From the NCBI GenBank assembly GCA_964514415.1, contig CAZEQL010000018.1:1-20533 (forward strand): a stretch of DNA of 20,533 nucleotides. The letters run 5' to 3'. The translations under genes and the position numbers were made by a program. This DNA is from CAZEQL01 sp964514415. Lineage in GTDB: Bacteria > Chloroflexota > Dehalococcoidia > GIF9 > AB-539-J10. Below are positions 14,183 through 20,533 of the stretch, one piece after another. Numbering within the stretch: position 1 is the first letter of the stretch; each line of letters begins with the position of its first letter. The notes below the pieces were generated by a model, which saw only the letters and a program-made list of their open reading frames with translations, did not search any database and was not told where the DNA came from.

Positions 14183-14920
14183 ATGGTAATTATTAAATCT
14201 CCTGAGGAAATAGCCATTATGCGGCAGTGTGGCAAGATTTTGATGGCCATCCTGGATAAGTTAAGAATGGAAATAAAACCCGGGATCAAAACTCGCCAAC
14301 TAGATAGCATAGCTGCTCATGAAGTGGAGATAAGAGGTGCTACGCCGTCCTTCAAAAACTATCAAGGGTTCCCGGCGAATGTATGTGTCTCTGTAAATGA
14401 TGAGATAGTTCATGGTATTCCCGGTGACCGCGTATTGCAGCAAGGAGATATCGTTTCTTTAGACGCTGGGGTAAAATTTAATGGTTTCCATACAGATGCA
14501 GCTATAACTGTTGGTGTGGGAGAGATAAGCCGAGAGGCTAAGGAACTCGTAGCAATCACGGAAGATAGTTTGAAAGCTGGTATTGCTCAAGCTAGAGATG
14601 GGGCACATGTTGGAGACATTTCGGCTGCCATCCAAAAAAGTGTTGAATCAAAAGGGTTTTCCATAGTTAGAGAATATACAGGGCATGGAGTAGGCAGGGA
14701 TTTGCATGAAGAGCCCCAGATACCCAATTTCATTTTTAGAAAAGGTGTCTTACTTCGCAAAGGTATGACTTTGGCTATTGAACCCATGGTTAATATCGGG
14801 GATTGGCATACTAAATTGGCTCCCAACCAATGGACGGTGCTTACAGCCGACGGAAGCCTTTCAGCACACTTTGAACATACCATTGCTATTACTGATGGTG
14901 CCGCTGAGATACTTGCCTAG
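14183..14920 (+). CDS. map: Type I methionine aminopeptidase
   Basis: This enzyme removes the initiator methionine from nascent proteins at the tunnel exit, using two divalent metals. In the 245-residue product the substrate histidine H77 and the metal ligands D94, D105, H168, E200 and E231 are all visible, with H175 in the GRDLHEEP loop. It is the short type Ia form, without the N-terminal zinc-finger extension. The ATG directly abuts the adk stop, so translation is probably coupled. Confidence 0.98.
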   Translation: MVIIKSPEEIAIMRQCGKILMAILDKLRMEIKPGIKTRQLDSIAAHEVEIRGATPSFKNYQGFPANVCVSVNDEIVHGIPGDRVLQQGDIVSLDAGVKFNGFHTDAAITVGVGEISREAKELVAITEDSLKAGIAQARDGAHVGDISAAIQKSVESKGFSIVREYTGHGVGRDLHEEPQIPNFIFRKGVLLRKGMTLAIEPMVNIGDWHTKLAPNQWTVLTADGSLSAHFEHTIAITDGAAEILA

Positions 14921-14935
14921 ATATTAAACACAAGT

Positions 14936-15154
14936 ATGGCTAAGAAAGAAAGGATAGAGGTTGAGGGTAAAGTGGTTGTATGCCTGCCCAATACTATGTT
15001 TCGTGTTGAGTTAGCTAATGACCATGTAGTGCTGGCTCATATTTCAGGCAAAATGAGGAAGCATTATATTAAGATTCTACCCGGGGACAGGGTCTTAGTA
15101 GAGCTTTCTCCTTATGATTTGGGTCGAGGTAGGATTACTTATCGGCTTAAGTAA
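14936..15154 (+). CDS. infA: Translation initiation factor IF-1
   Basis: IF-1 occupies the A site of the 30S subunit during initiation, helping IF-2 and IF-3. The 72-residue OB-fold product has the typical MAKKERIEVEGKVVVCLPN start, FRVELANDHVVLAHISGKMR and the SPYDLGRGRITYRLK end. Length is exact for the family. No strong Shine-Dalgarno lies in the 15 bases after map. A promoter-like site starts nine bases after its stop. Confidence 0.98.
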   Translation: MAKKERIEVEGKVVVCLPNTMFRVELANDHVVLAHISGKMRKHYIKILPGDRVLVELSPYDLGRGRITYRLK

Positions 15155-15163
15155 AATTTATCT

Positions 15164-15192
15164 TTGACAGGTTAGCTAAAAAAGTTTATCAT
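15164..15192 (+). promoter_or_regulatory. Candidate internal promoter ahead of rpmJ and the alpha operon genes
   Basis: TTGACA at 15164-15169, a 17-base spacer and TATCAT at 15187-15192 match the vegetative promoter consensus at 11 of 12 positions. The site lies in the only non-coding gap between infA and rpmJ. Transcription would begin near 15199. It would drive rpmJ, rpsM, rpsK, rpsD, rpoA and rplQ separately from the upstream genes, as the alpha operon is driven in other bacteria. Confidence 0.7.
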
Positions 15193-15222
15193 AACGAGGT
15201 TTGTTTGCATAACGATTGAAAA

Positions 15223-15336
15223 ATGAAGGTAAAAGCTTCAGTTAAGCGGCGCTGTAAAAAATGCAAGATTGTCAGGCGGGAAGGTGTGGTTAGGGTTATT
15301 TGTGAGAATCCAAGACATAAGCAGAGACAAGGATAA
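15223..15336 (+). CDS. rpmJ: 50S ribosomal protein L36 (bL36), zinc-binding
   Basis: L36 is a tiny 50S protein that holds 23S rRNA helices together near the L7/L12 stalk base. The 37-residue product starts MKVKASVKRRCKKCK and has the zinc ligands C11, C14, C27 and H32, so it is the C+ form. A stop codon (TGA 15217-15219) is in frame just upstream, fixing the ATG. No good Shine-Dalgarno is seen, and if the promoter at 15164-15192 is used the leader is only about 24 bases. Confidence 0.97.
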   Translation: MKVKASVKRRCKKCKIVRREGVVRVICENPRHKQRQG

Positions 15337-15342
15337 TAGGTA

Positions 15343-15732
15343 ATGGCACGTATCGCAGGAGTGGATCTTCCCAAAGATAAGCCAATCTGGGTAGCCTTGC
15401 AAAACATTTATGGCATTGGTGCTACGTCAAGCAATCAAATTTTGGCTGCCACAGCGATTGAGCCCGGCATCAGGGTTAAGAATCTTACTGAAGAACAGGT
15501 TGGCCAGCTTCGGGGTGTTGTTGATAAAGATTATAAGGTAGAAGGTGACCTGAGGAGAGAAGTTCAGTCTAATATAAAGCGGCTTATTGAAATCAGTTGC
15601 TACCGAGGCGTGAGACAGCGCATGAATTTGCCAGTCCATGGACAAAGGACACGTACTAATGCTCGTACTAGAAGAGGTGCAAGGAAGACAGTAGCTGGTA
15701 GAGGTCAAAGGCGTGGAGTAGCTAAGAAATAA
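15343..15732 (+). CDS. rpsM: 30S ribosomal protein S13 (uS13)
   Basis: S13 is a 30S head protein that contacts P-site tRNA and forms bridges to L5. The 129-residue product has MARIAGVDLPKDKPIWVALQ, the GIGATSSNQIL helix-hairpin-helix segment and the basic tail RGQRTRTNARTRRGARKTV. The length is slightly above the E. coli 118, as is common outside Proteobacteria. Six bases separate it from rpmJ. Confidence 0.98.
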   Translation: MARIAGVDLPKDKPIWVALQNIYGIGATSSNQILAATAIEPGIRVKNLTEEQVGQLRGVVDKDYKVEGDLRREVQSNIKRLIEISCYRGVRQRMNLPVHGQRTRTNARTRRGARKTVAGRGQRRGVAKK

Positions 15733-15750
15733 GGAGGTTGTGTGTAGTAA

Positions 15751-16143
15751 ATGCCGAAGAAGAGACAAGTTAGAAAAGGTAAGAGAACTCGTAAAGGGGT
15801 TAGCGAAGGCAGAGCTTGTATTCAATCTACGTTTAATAATACTATTGTTACCATTACTGATATGCAGGGTGATGTTATTGCTTGGGGAAGTTCGGGCACT
15901 GCAGGATTTAAGGGCTCTAGGAAAGGCACCCCTTATGCTGCTCAGCTAGCTGCTCGAGAGGCATCGCGGCAAGCGATTAATGATGGTCTACGTCGGGTCG
16001 AAGTTTATGTCAAAGGTCCTGGTAGTGGGCGTGAAGCGGCTATTCGCGCTTTACAGGCTGCGGGGCTTACCGTTACTAGCATCCGAGATGTAACTCCTAT
16101 TCCCCACGATGGTTGTCGTCCGCGAGGAAGGAGAAGGGTATAA
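15751..16143 (+). CDS. rpsK: 30S ribosomal protein S11 (uS11)
   Basis: S11 lies on the 30S platform near the mRNA exit and the Shine-Dalgarno helix. The 130-residue product contains GRACIQSTFNNTIVTITDMQ, SSGTAGFKGSRKGTPYAAQL, VKGPGSGREAAIRALQAAG and the terminal PHDGCRPRGRRRV. AAGGAGG right after rpsM gives a strong ribosome binding site, although 12 bases from ATG. It is followed after two bases by rpsD. Confidence 0.98.
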   Translation: MPKKRQVRKGKRTRKGVSEGRACIQSTFNNTIVTITDMQGDVIAWGSSGTAGFKGSRKGTPYAAQLAAREASRQAINDGLRRVEVYVKGPGSGREAAIRALQAAGLTVTSIRDVTPIPHDGCRPRGRRRV

Positions 16144-16145
16144 AG

Positions 16146-16778
16146 ATGGCACGTTACACTGGACCTGTCTGCCACCGCTGTCGGTATCTTGGTGAGAAGT
16201 TAATGCTTAAAGGCGAGAAGTGCTCCACTCCTAAATGTCCTTTAGAGGCAAGGAGTACTCATCAGAGAGGGCGTTCTCTGACTCAGCGGAGGCGCAAGAT
16301 TTCTGATCGTGGAGTTCAGTTACGGGAAAAACAAAAGGTTCGCTTTAGTTATGGTGTTCTGGAGCGGCAATTTCGTAGATTTTTTGCTGAGGCAGTTATA
16401 ACTCCCGGTGTTACTGGAGAGAATCTCCTTGAGTTGTTAGAAAGGCGGTTGGATAATGTGGTGTATCGTTTAGGTTTTGCTGATTCACGTGCCCAAGCTA
16501 GGCAAATAGTTCGGCATGGGCATATCCTAGTTAATGGGCATAGAGTAGATATCCCTTCTTATCTGGTAAAATCTGGAGATGTCCTCGAGTGGCAGGAAAG
16601 CAGCATTAAAACTGAGCATTATAAACGAGTAGCTGAGGAAATTAAAGGGAAGATTATTCCTAGTTGGCTAAGCTTGGACGAGGAAAAAATGAGGGGCAGC
16701 GTTTTAAATTTGCCTGGTAAGGATGATATTGATACTAAGTTTAACGGGAAGGCTATTGTTGAGTATTACTCGAGGTGA
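16146..16778 (+). CDS. rpsD: 30S ribosomal protein S4 (uS4), zinc-binding
   Basis: S4 is a primary 16S rRNA binder that starts 30S body assembly and in E. coli represses the alpha operon. ATG 16146 gives 210 residues starting MARYTGPVCHRCRYLG. An in-frame upstream start at 16113 would reach into rpsK and is rejected. C9, C12, C26 and C31 form the zinc-binding form seen in Thermus. The S4 RNA-binding domain is in RLDNVVYRLGFADSRAQARQ and GHILVNGHRVDIPSYLV. AGGAAGGAGAAGGG at the rpsK end is the binding site. Confidence 0.98.
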   Translation: MARYTGPVCHRCRYLGEKLMLKGEKCSTPKCPLEARSTHQRGRSLTQRRRKISDRGVQLREKQKVRFSYGVLERQFRRFFAEAVITPGVTGENLLELLERRLDNVVYRLGFADSRAQARQIVRHGHILVNGHRVDIPSYLVKSGDVLEWQESSIKTEHYKRVAEEIKGKIIPSWLSLDEEKMRGSVLNLPGKDDIDTKFNGKAIVEYYSR

Positions 16779-16781
16779 TAT

Positions 16782-17726
16782 ATGCTTGGGTTGTCCACAG
16801 CCAATGTAAAATGTGTTGAAAGTGCTGGTAATTATGGGTATTTCCTCGCTGAGCCTTTAGAGGCAGGTTTCGGGGTTACTTTGGGCAATGCCTTGAGGCG
16901 TGTACTTCTTAGTTCCCTGCCCGGTGCTGCGGTAACATGGGTCAAAATTGAAGGGATTCAGCATGAATTCGCCCCAATTCCTTATGTTAAAGAGGATGTC
17001 ATAGAATTCTTACTGAATGTTAAGGAGCTAGGACTTTGCTCTCTTTCTCATCAGTCGGGAAAGCTGATCTTAGAAGCAGAAGGGAAGGGAAAGGTCTCTG
17101 CTGCTGATATTAAACAATCGGTAGATTTTCGAATTGCTAATCCTGAGCTTTACTTAGCTACCTTGGATGCTCCAGAGGCTAAGCTTTATGTTGAGTTTAA
17201 TGTGGAGTTGGGAAAGGGCTATGTGCCTGCTAAATCCATTGATGGCTTGCCTGTGGGGGCGCTGCCGGTAGATGCTGTCTTTAGTCCAGTGCGGAAAGTC
17301 AATTTTTCAGTAGAGCCTGTCAAGCCTGGGCAGGAGGGAAGTCTTGAAAGGCTCATCCTGGAAATCTGGATTAATGGAGGCATTATTTCTCCTTGGGAGG
17401 CACTTAGCCAAAGTGCTACCATCTTAACTAGTCAAATTTCGCCTTTTAGGGACATTGAGGTTCCAATGGCAGAGGAAGCAATAGGGCTGGGTAGCAGTTT
17501 ACTCATTCCGCCTGACCAATATAACACCCCTCTAGAAGAATTAAAGTTATCAACTCGCGCTTATAATAGTTTGAAAAGGGGGGGTATTTTCACTCTGGGA
17601 CAGTTATTCGAGAAGAGTAGGGAAGGATTGCCGCAGTTACCTAGTCTGGGGGCAAAGTCTCGAGCTGAGGTGGAGGATCTAATTGCAAAATTAGGTTTTC
17701 CTATTGTTTCTAAGAAGAAAAAATGA
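16782..17726 (+). CDS. rpoA: DNA-directed RNA polymerase alpha subunit
   Basis: The alpha subunit dimerises to start RNA polymerase assembly, and its C-terminal domain binds UP elements and activators. The 314-residue product has the N-terminal domain with GYFLAEPLEAGFGVTLGNAL and RRVLLSSLPGAAV, and, after a linker near residues 230-245, the C-terminal domain with TPLEELKLSTRAYNSLKR and LPSLGAKSRAEVEDLIAKL. Both domains are complete. Three bases separate it from rpsD and its stop overlaps rplQ (ATGA). Confidence 0.98.
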   Translation: MLGLSTANVKCVESAGNYGYFLAEPLEAGFGVTLGNALRRVLLSSLPGAAVTWVKIEGIQHEFAPIPYVKEDVIEFLLNVKELGLCSLSHQSGKLILEAEGKGKVSAADIKQSVDFRIANPELYLATLDAPEAKLYVEFNVELGKGYVPAKSIDGLPVGALPVDAVFSPVRKVNFSVEPVKPGQEGSLERLILEIWINGGIISPWEALSQSATILTSQISPFRDIEVPMAEEAIGLGSSLLIPPDQYNTPLEELKLSTRAYNSLKRGGIFTLGQLFEKSREGLPQLPSLGAKSRAEVEDLIAKLGFPIVSKKKK

Positions 17727-18076
17727 GACATCGAATGGATGGACGGAAATTAGGTAGGCGAACAAGCCATCGCTGGGCGTTATACCGGAGTCAAGTAACT
17801 GCTCTTTTGACTCATGAGAAGATAAAGACTACTGAGCCTAAGGCCAAAGAGGTTCGCAGTTTGGCTGAAAGAATGATCACTCTAGGCAAAGATGGCAGTC
17901 TTGCTTCAAGGCGGCGAGCTTTGGCTTTTATTACCGATAAAAAAGTGGTTGAGAAGCTTTTTAATGTGATTGCTCCGGGATACGCTGAGCGACAAGGGGG
18001 ATATACGAGATTGGTGAAACTAGGACCCCGTCCTGGCGATAATGCTTCTATAGTTCAAATAGAGCTAGTTAAGTAA
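17723..18076 (+). CDS. rplQ: 50S ribosomal protein L17 (bL17)
   Basis: L17 lies near the tunnel exit of the 50S subunit. The 117-residue product begins MRHRMDGRKLGRRTSHRWAL and contains LLTHEKIKTTEPKAKEVRSL and the GGYTRLVKLGPRPGDNA segment, with normal length. It starts within the rpoA stop (ATGA) and its TAA shares a base with the truA start, so the three genes are tightly linked. Confidence 0.98.
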   Translation: MRHRMDGRKLGRRTSHRWALYRSQVTALLTHEKIKTTEPKAKEVRSLAERMITLGKDGSLASRRRALAFITDKKVVEKLFNVIAPGYAERQGGYTRLVKLGPRPGDNASIVQIELVK

Positions 18077-18873
18077 TGGATTTTGCCAAGTTTGTTTTAC
18101 TTACAGAATATGATGGCACGCGATATCATGGTTTTCAATGGCAAGTTAACTTGCCTACTGTTCAAGATGAACTGGAGCAAGCTATGAGGAGATTTTGTGG
18201 ACAGAGCAGCCGTGTCAAGGCAGCTAGCAGAACTGATGCTGGCGTGCATGCTAAAGGGCAAGTAGTGAGTTTTTGGGCAAAGCCTACATTGTCTTCTACG
18301 ACAGTAGTCAGAGCATTAAATTACTATTTACCTAGAGATACCGTAGTTAAAGAGGCTTATAAAGTTAAAGACGATTTTAATGTTCGGCAAGATGCTCTGA
18401 GCCGGGAGTATCGTTATTATATTTTAAATAGTGATACTCGATCACCGTTTAGTCAGAAGTATGCTTTATTTGTGCCCAAAATGCTAGATATAGAAACGAT
18501 GAACGAAGCATGCCAATTTATTCGGGGAGAGCATGATTTTGCGTCCTTCTCTAGTTCTTTAAATGGCACAAAGAGCACATGGCGCAACGTTTATGAAGCG
18601 AGGGTTGATAAAAAAGGAGTATTTGTTGTTTTCCGTATTGTGGCCAACTCCTTCTTGCCTCACCAAGTACGTAATACTGTAGGGGTTTTGATTAGGCTAG
18701 GTCTAGGTAAAATAGGTGTCAAGGAGTTCTGTGATATTATGGAGGCGAAGAGTCTAGGTTTGGCTGGTCCTATGGTTCCAGCGCATGGCTTATGTCTTAC
18801 GAAAGTCAATTATCCTAAACCCTTCGCTTGTTATTCTGAGCATGGAGAAAAATCTAGAGATGAAAACTTATAG
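18076..18873 (+). CDS. truA: tRNA pseudouridine(38-40) synthase TruA
   Basis: TruA converts uridines 38-40 in the anticodon arm of many tRNAs to pseudouridine. The 265-residue product has the N-terminal LTEYDGTRYHGFQ, the catalytic SRTDAGVHAKGQV with D54 as nucleophile, the SREYRYYI strand and the FLPHQVRNTVGVLIRLG segment. Length is typical. The start shares a base with the rplQ stop (TAATG). Its 3' end overlaps the start of rplM. Confidence 0.97.
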   Translation: MDFAKFVLLTEYDGTRYHGFQWQVNLPTVQDELEQAMRRFCGQSSRVKAASRTDAGVHAKGQVVSFWAKPTLSSTTVVRALNYYLPRDTVVKEAYKVKDDFNVRQDALSREYRYYILNSDTRSPFSQKYALFVPKMLDIETMNEACQFIRGEHDFASFSSSLNGTKSTWRNVYEARVDKKGVFVVFRIVANSFLPHQVRNTVGVLIRLGLGKIGVKEFCDIMEAKSLGLAGPMVPAHGLCLTKVNYPKPFACYSEHGEKSRDENL

Positions 18874-19294
18874 TCCTAAGATTAAAGATATCAAGCGGGA
18901 ATGGCATGTAGTTGATGCTACGGACAAAACCTTGGGAAGACTGGCATCCAGGGTAGCCATTTTGCTTATAGGCAAGCATAAGCCAATTTATGCTCCTCAC
19001 ATCGATACTGGCGATTATGTCGTAGTGATAAACGCCACTAAAGTAAGAGTGTCTGGTAAGAAGACTGAGAAGAAGATTTATTACAGGCATTCGGGATATC
19101 CTGGCGGTTTAAAAAGCCCAAGCTATAAAGAAGTATTTAGCAAACATCCTACTCGTGTAATTGAGCTTGCGGTTAAAGGAATGTTGCCCCACAATCGTTT
19201 AGGTAGGGCTATGTTTAGGAAACTCAGGGTCTACCCAGGGAGTGAACATCCACACCAGGACTTGGTTGTAGAAAGGAGTGATGATAGTTCATGA
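18860..19294 (+). CDS. rplM: 50S ribosomal protein L13 (uL13)
   Basis: L13 is an early 50S assembly protein. ATG 18860 gives 144 residues beginning MKTYSPKIKDIKREWHVVDA, with DKTLGRLASRVAILLIGKHK, the GDYVVVINATKV strand and the GMLPHNRLGRAMFRKLRVY block. ATG 18842, which has no suitable ribosome binding site, would add six residues. The chosen start has GGAG at 18844-18847, rather distant. It overlaps truA by 14 bases and rpsI by ATGA. Confidence 0.97.
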   Translation: MKTYSPKIKDIKREWHVVDATDKTLGRLASRVAILLIGKHKPIYAPHIDTGDYVVVINATKVRVSGKKTEKKIYYRHSGYPGGLKSPSYKEVFSKHPTRVIELAVKGMLPHNRLGRAMFRKLRVYPGSEHPHQDLVVERSDDSS

Positions 19295-19686
19295 ACAAGG
19301 AAAGTTACGTTTGGGGGACGGGTAAGCGCAAATGTGCTATCGCTCAAGTCAGGCTTTTTCCTGGTGATGGTGAGATAATTGTTAATAATAAGCCTTATAA
19401 GGAAGTTTTCTCTCAACTTGAGCATTGCTGCGCGATTGAAAGTCCTTTCCTGCTTACCAATACTATGGGCAAGTTCCATGGTACGATAAAAGTGGGGGGT
19501 GGGGGTGTAAGTGGTCAAGCAGGAGCTATTCGCCATGGCATTGCTCGAGCCTTGGTAAAAGAGAACGAACTTTTTAAGCCTGCATTACGCAAAGGAGGCT
19601 TGCTCACTCGAGATGCTAGAATTAAAGAGCGTAAAAAATACGGACTTAAGCGAGCTCGTAAAGCACCACAATATACCAAACGGTAG
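19291..19686 (+). CDS. rpsI: 30S ribosomal protein S9 (uS9)
   Basis: S9 has a long C-terminal tail that touches P-site tRNA. The 131-residue product has VWGTGKRKCAIAQVRLFPG, GGVSGQAGAIRHGIARAL, LTRDARIKERKKYGLKRARK and the conserved end APQYTKR. The start overlaps the rplM stop (ATGA), and AAAGGAGTGATG lies ahead. It is the last ribosomal gene of the run. No clear intrinsic terminator follows. Confidence 0.98.
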   Translation: MNKESYVWGTGKRKCAIAQVRLFPGDGEIIVNNKPYKEVFSQLEHCCAIESPFLLTNTMGKFHGTIKVGGGGVSGQAGAIRHGIARALVKENELFKPALRKGGLLTRDARIKERKKYGLKRARKAPQYTKR

Positions 19687-19868
19687 GGCTTTCTATAAAT
19701 TTTAATCTCTTTACCTTACCCTACTTATTTCCCAAAAGCGTACTATTGCCCGTCTCCAACAATGGGATTAAAGGGACGATAGATAAGGGCTCAAACAAGG
19801 GATATAATAGAAATCAGGAAAAGCTTTGATGTTATAGAACGTAGCACCATGGCGAGGAGGAGGTTAAA
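19687..19868 (+). other. Spacer between rpsI and the flavodoxin-like gene
   Basis: This 182-base gap is AT-rich at first. It holds a weak possible stem of about nine pairs (CTATTGCCC at 19743-19751 with GGGACGATAG at 19773-19782, including one bulge) around a 21-base loop, with no U-run after it. That makes it a poor candidate terminator. The promoter-like site and strong ribosome binding site for the next gene are listed separately. Confidence 0.5.
19780..19808 (+). promoter_or_regulatory. Candidate promoter for the flavodoxin-like gene
   Basis: A perfect TATAAT at 19803-19808 follows TAGATA (19780-19785, four of six matches to TTGACA) with a 17-base spacer. Transcription would start near 19815, giving a leader of about 54 bases. 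Its position in the only long gap after rpsI fits an independent transcription unit. Confidence 0.55.
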
Positions 19869-20309
19869 ATGAAGGTTGAAGTAATTTATTGTTCTAAGAC
19901 GGGGAATACCAGAAAGGTTGCTGAAGCAATTGCTGAGGTTTTGGAAGCGAAGGCAAAGTCTGTGAGTGAGGAAATCGATTTCCGTGATTGTGACTTGATC
20001 TGTGTTGGAACCGGAGTCCACGCTGCTAGACCGGAAGGGGGAATGACCAGCTTTCTCAAGAGTCTGGGAAAACTTAAGGGAAAGAAAGGGGCAGTGTTTG
20101 GAACTTACGGGTTTCTAGCGGGATTTCTCAACACGCTGGAATCTCTGCTAAAAGAGAAGGATGTTGAGGTGATTGGTAAATGGGGCTGCAAGGGACAACT
20201 TGGAGCACTAAACAGAGGAAGACCTAATGAAAAAGATCTAGAAAATGCCCGTGAATTTGCCAAAACACTAAAGAGCAAACTAACTGAGGGAAGCAAAGCT
20301 GCAAGATGA
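19869..20309 (+). CDS. Flavodoxin-like protein
   Basis: The 146-residue product has a flavodoxin fold signature. YCSKTGNTRKVAEAIAEVL at the N terminus contains the S-x-T-G-N-T loop that binds FMN phosphate. A later GTGVHAARPEGG loop and AVFGTYGFLAG segment suit the isoalloxazine-binding regions. GKWGCKGQLG and GRPNEKDLENAREFA resemble small stand-alone members of the family. It is probably a soluble electron carrier or flavin reductase, but the partner cannot be read from sequence. A very strong AGGAGGAGGT at 19855-19864 precedes ATG. It is unrelated to the ribosomal genes before it and probably has its own promoter. Confidence 0.85.
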   Translation: MKVEVIYCSKTGNTRKVAEAIAEVLEAKAKSVSEEIDFRDCDLICVGTGVHAARPEGGMTSFLKSLGKLKGKKGAVFGTYGFLAGFLNTLESLLKEKDVEVIGKWGCKGQLGALNRGRPNEKDLENAREFAKTLKSKLTEGSKAAR

Positions 20310-20533
20310 AGCTAAATTAATGGTGGGCTAGCGTGGGCAGTTCCCGGACACTTGTTTGAGAGGAAGCAACTCATTCCAGTCCTACAATAGCTAGTTCTCT
20401 CCTATTCAAGACCTGCAGCATAAGTTTATTGTGTCTGGTAGTGTGCGTCAAGCTGTAGTGCAATAAAATCTCTAGTTAAGGTTACTGGGTGAATGATGGG
20501 CGAGGGCGAAAAGGTGGCGGGCGATTCGATGAA
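20310..20533 (+). other. Unassigned tail after the flavodoxin-like gene
   Basis: No supported gene is seen here. A frame begins at ATG 20493 and stays open to the window edge, but only 13 codons are visible and it has no good ribosome binding site, so it cannot be called. No terminator hairpin or recognisable repeat was found. Confidence 0.4.

Noticed and set aside
16113..16145. Earlier start for rpsD within rpsK
   Set aside because: The S4 family begins MARYTGP at ATG 16146, which has a good ribosome binding site.
19743..19782. Intrinsic terminator after rpsI
   Set aside because: The stem is imperfect, the loop is 21 bases and no U-run follows.
20330..20370. Possible insertion sequence end containing CCCGGACACTT
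   Set aside because: It vaguely recalls some insertion sequence termini, but no inverted partner, target duplication or transposase frame is visible in the window.
20493..20533. Start of a further gene at ATG 20493
   Set aside because: Only 13 codons are in the window, with no convincing ribosome binding site or recognisable N terminus.

Overview
The window is almost wholly one + strand run of translation and transcription genes: a fused str-S10-spc-alpha ribosomal protein supercluster followed by truA-rplM-rpsI and a flavodoxin-like gene. It suggests a moderately AT-rich bacterium, most likely Chloroflexota and probably Dehalococcoidia or a relative. That placement is inference, resting on gene order (secY-adk-map-infA-rpmJ, truA-rplM-rpsI, no tuf between fusA and rpsJ), the long Gram-positive-type S12, the zinc-binding S14/S4/L36/L24 forms and a repeat of the 'GCGAAGCGAAGC' type. 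No 16S rRNA gene is present to settle it.

Layout. 1-194: promoter and roughly 140-nt leader with a possible 20-codon upstream ORF overlapping the rpsL start. 195-3524: rpsL, rpsG, fusA, rpsJ. 3588-8227: rplC, rplD, rplW, a 31-codon gene, rplB, rpsS, rplV, rpsC, rplP, rpmC, rpsQ. 8255-12189: rplN, rplX, rplE, rpsN (Zn type), rpsH, rplF, rplR, a repeat-like spacer, rpsE, rplO. 12191-15154: secY, adk, map, infA. 15164-18076: an internal promoter-like site, then rpmJ, rpsM, rpsK, rpsD, rpoA, rplQ. 18076-19686: truA, rplM, rpsI. 19687-20533: spacer, flavodoxin-like gene with its own promoter-like site, and an unassigned tail. No gap without a gene exceeds 300 bases.

The genes are tightly packed, with many ATGA or longer overlaps, so translational coupling along one or a few long transcripts is likely. 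They supply ribosomal proteins, the elongation factor, an initiation factor, the RNA polymerase alpha subunit, the protein translocation channel, N-terminal Met removal and tRNA pseudouridylation.

The most notable observation is a tiny, very basic gene at 5145-5240 between rplW and rplB, starting with TTG. Its product closely resembles mycobacterial ribosomal protein bS22, of the AURKAIP1/COX24 family related to mitochondrial mS38. Other points are the missing rpmD (L30) between rpsE and rplO, a repeat-derived spacer between rplR and rpsE that supplies the rpsE ribosome binding site, and a near-consensus promoter ahead of rpmJ.
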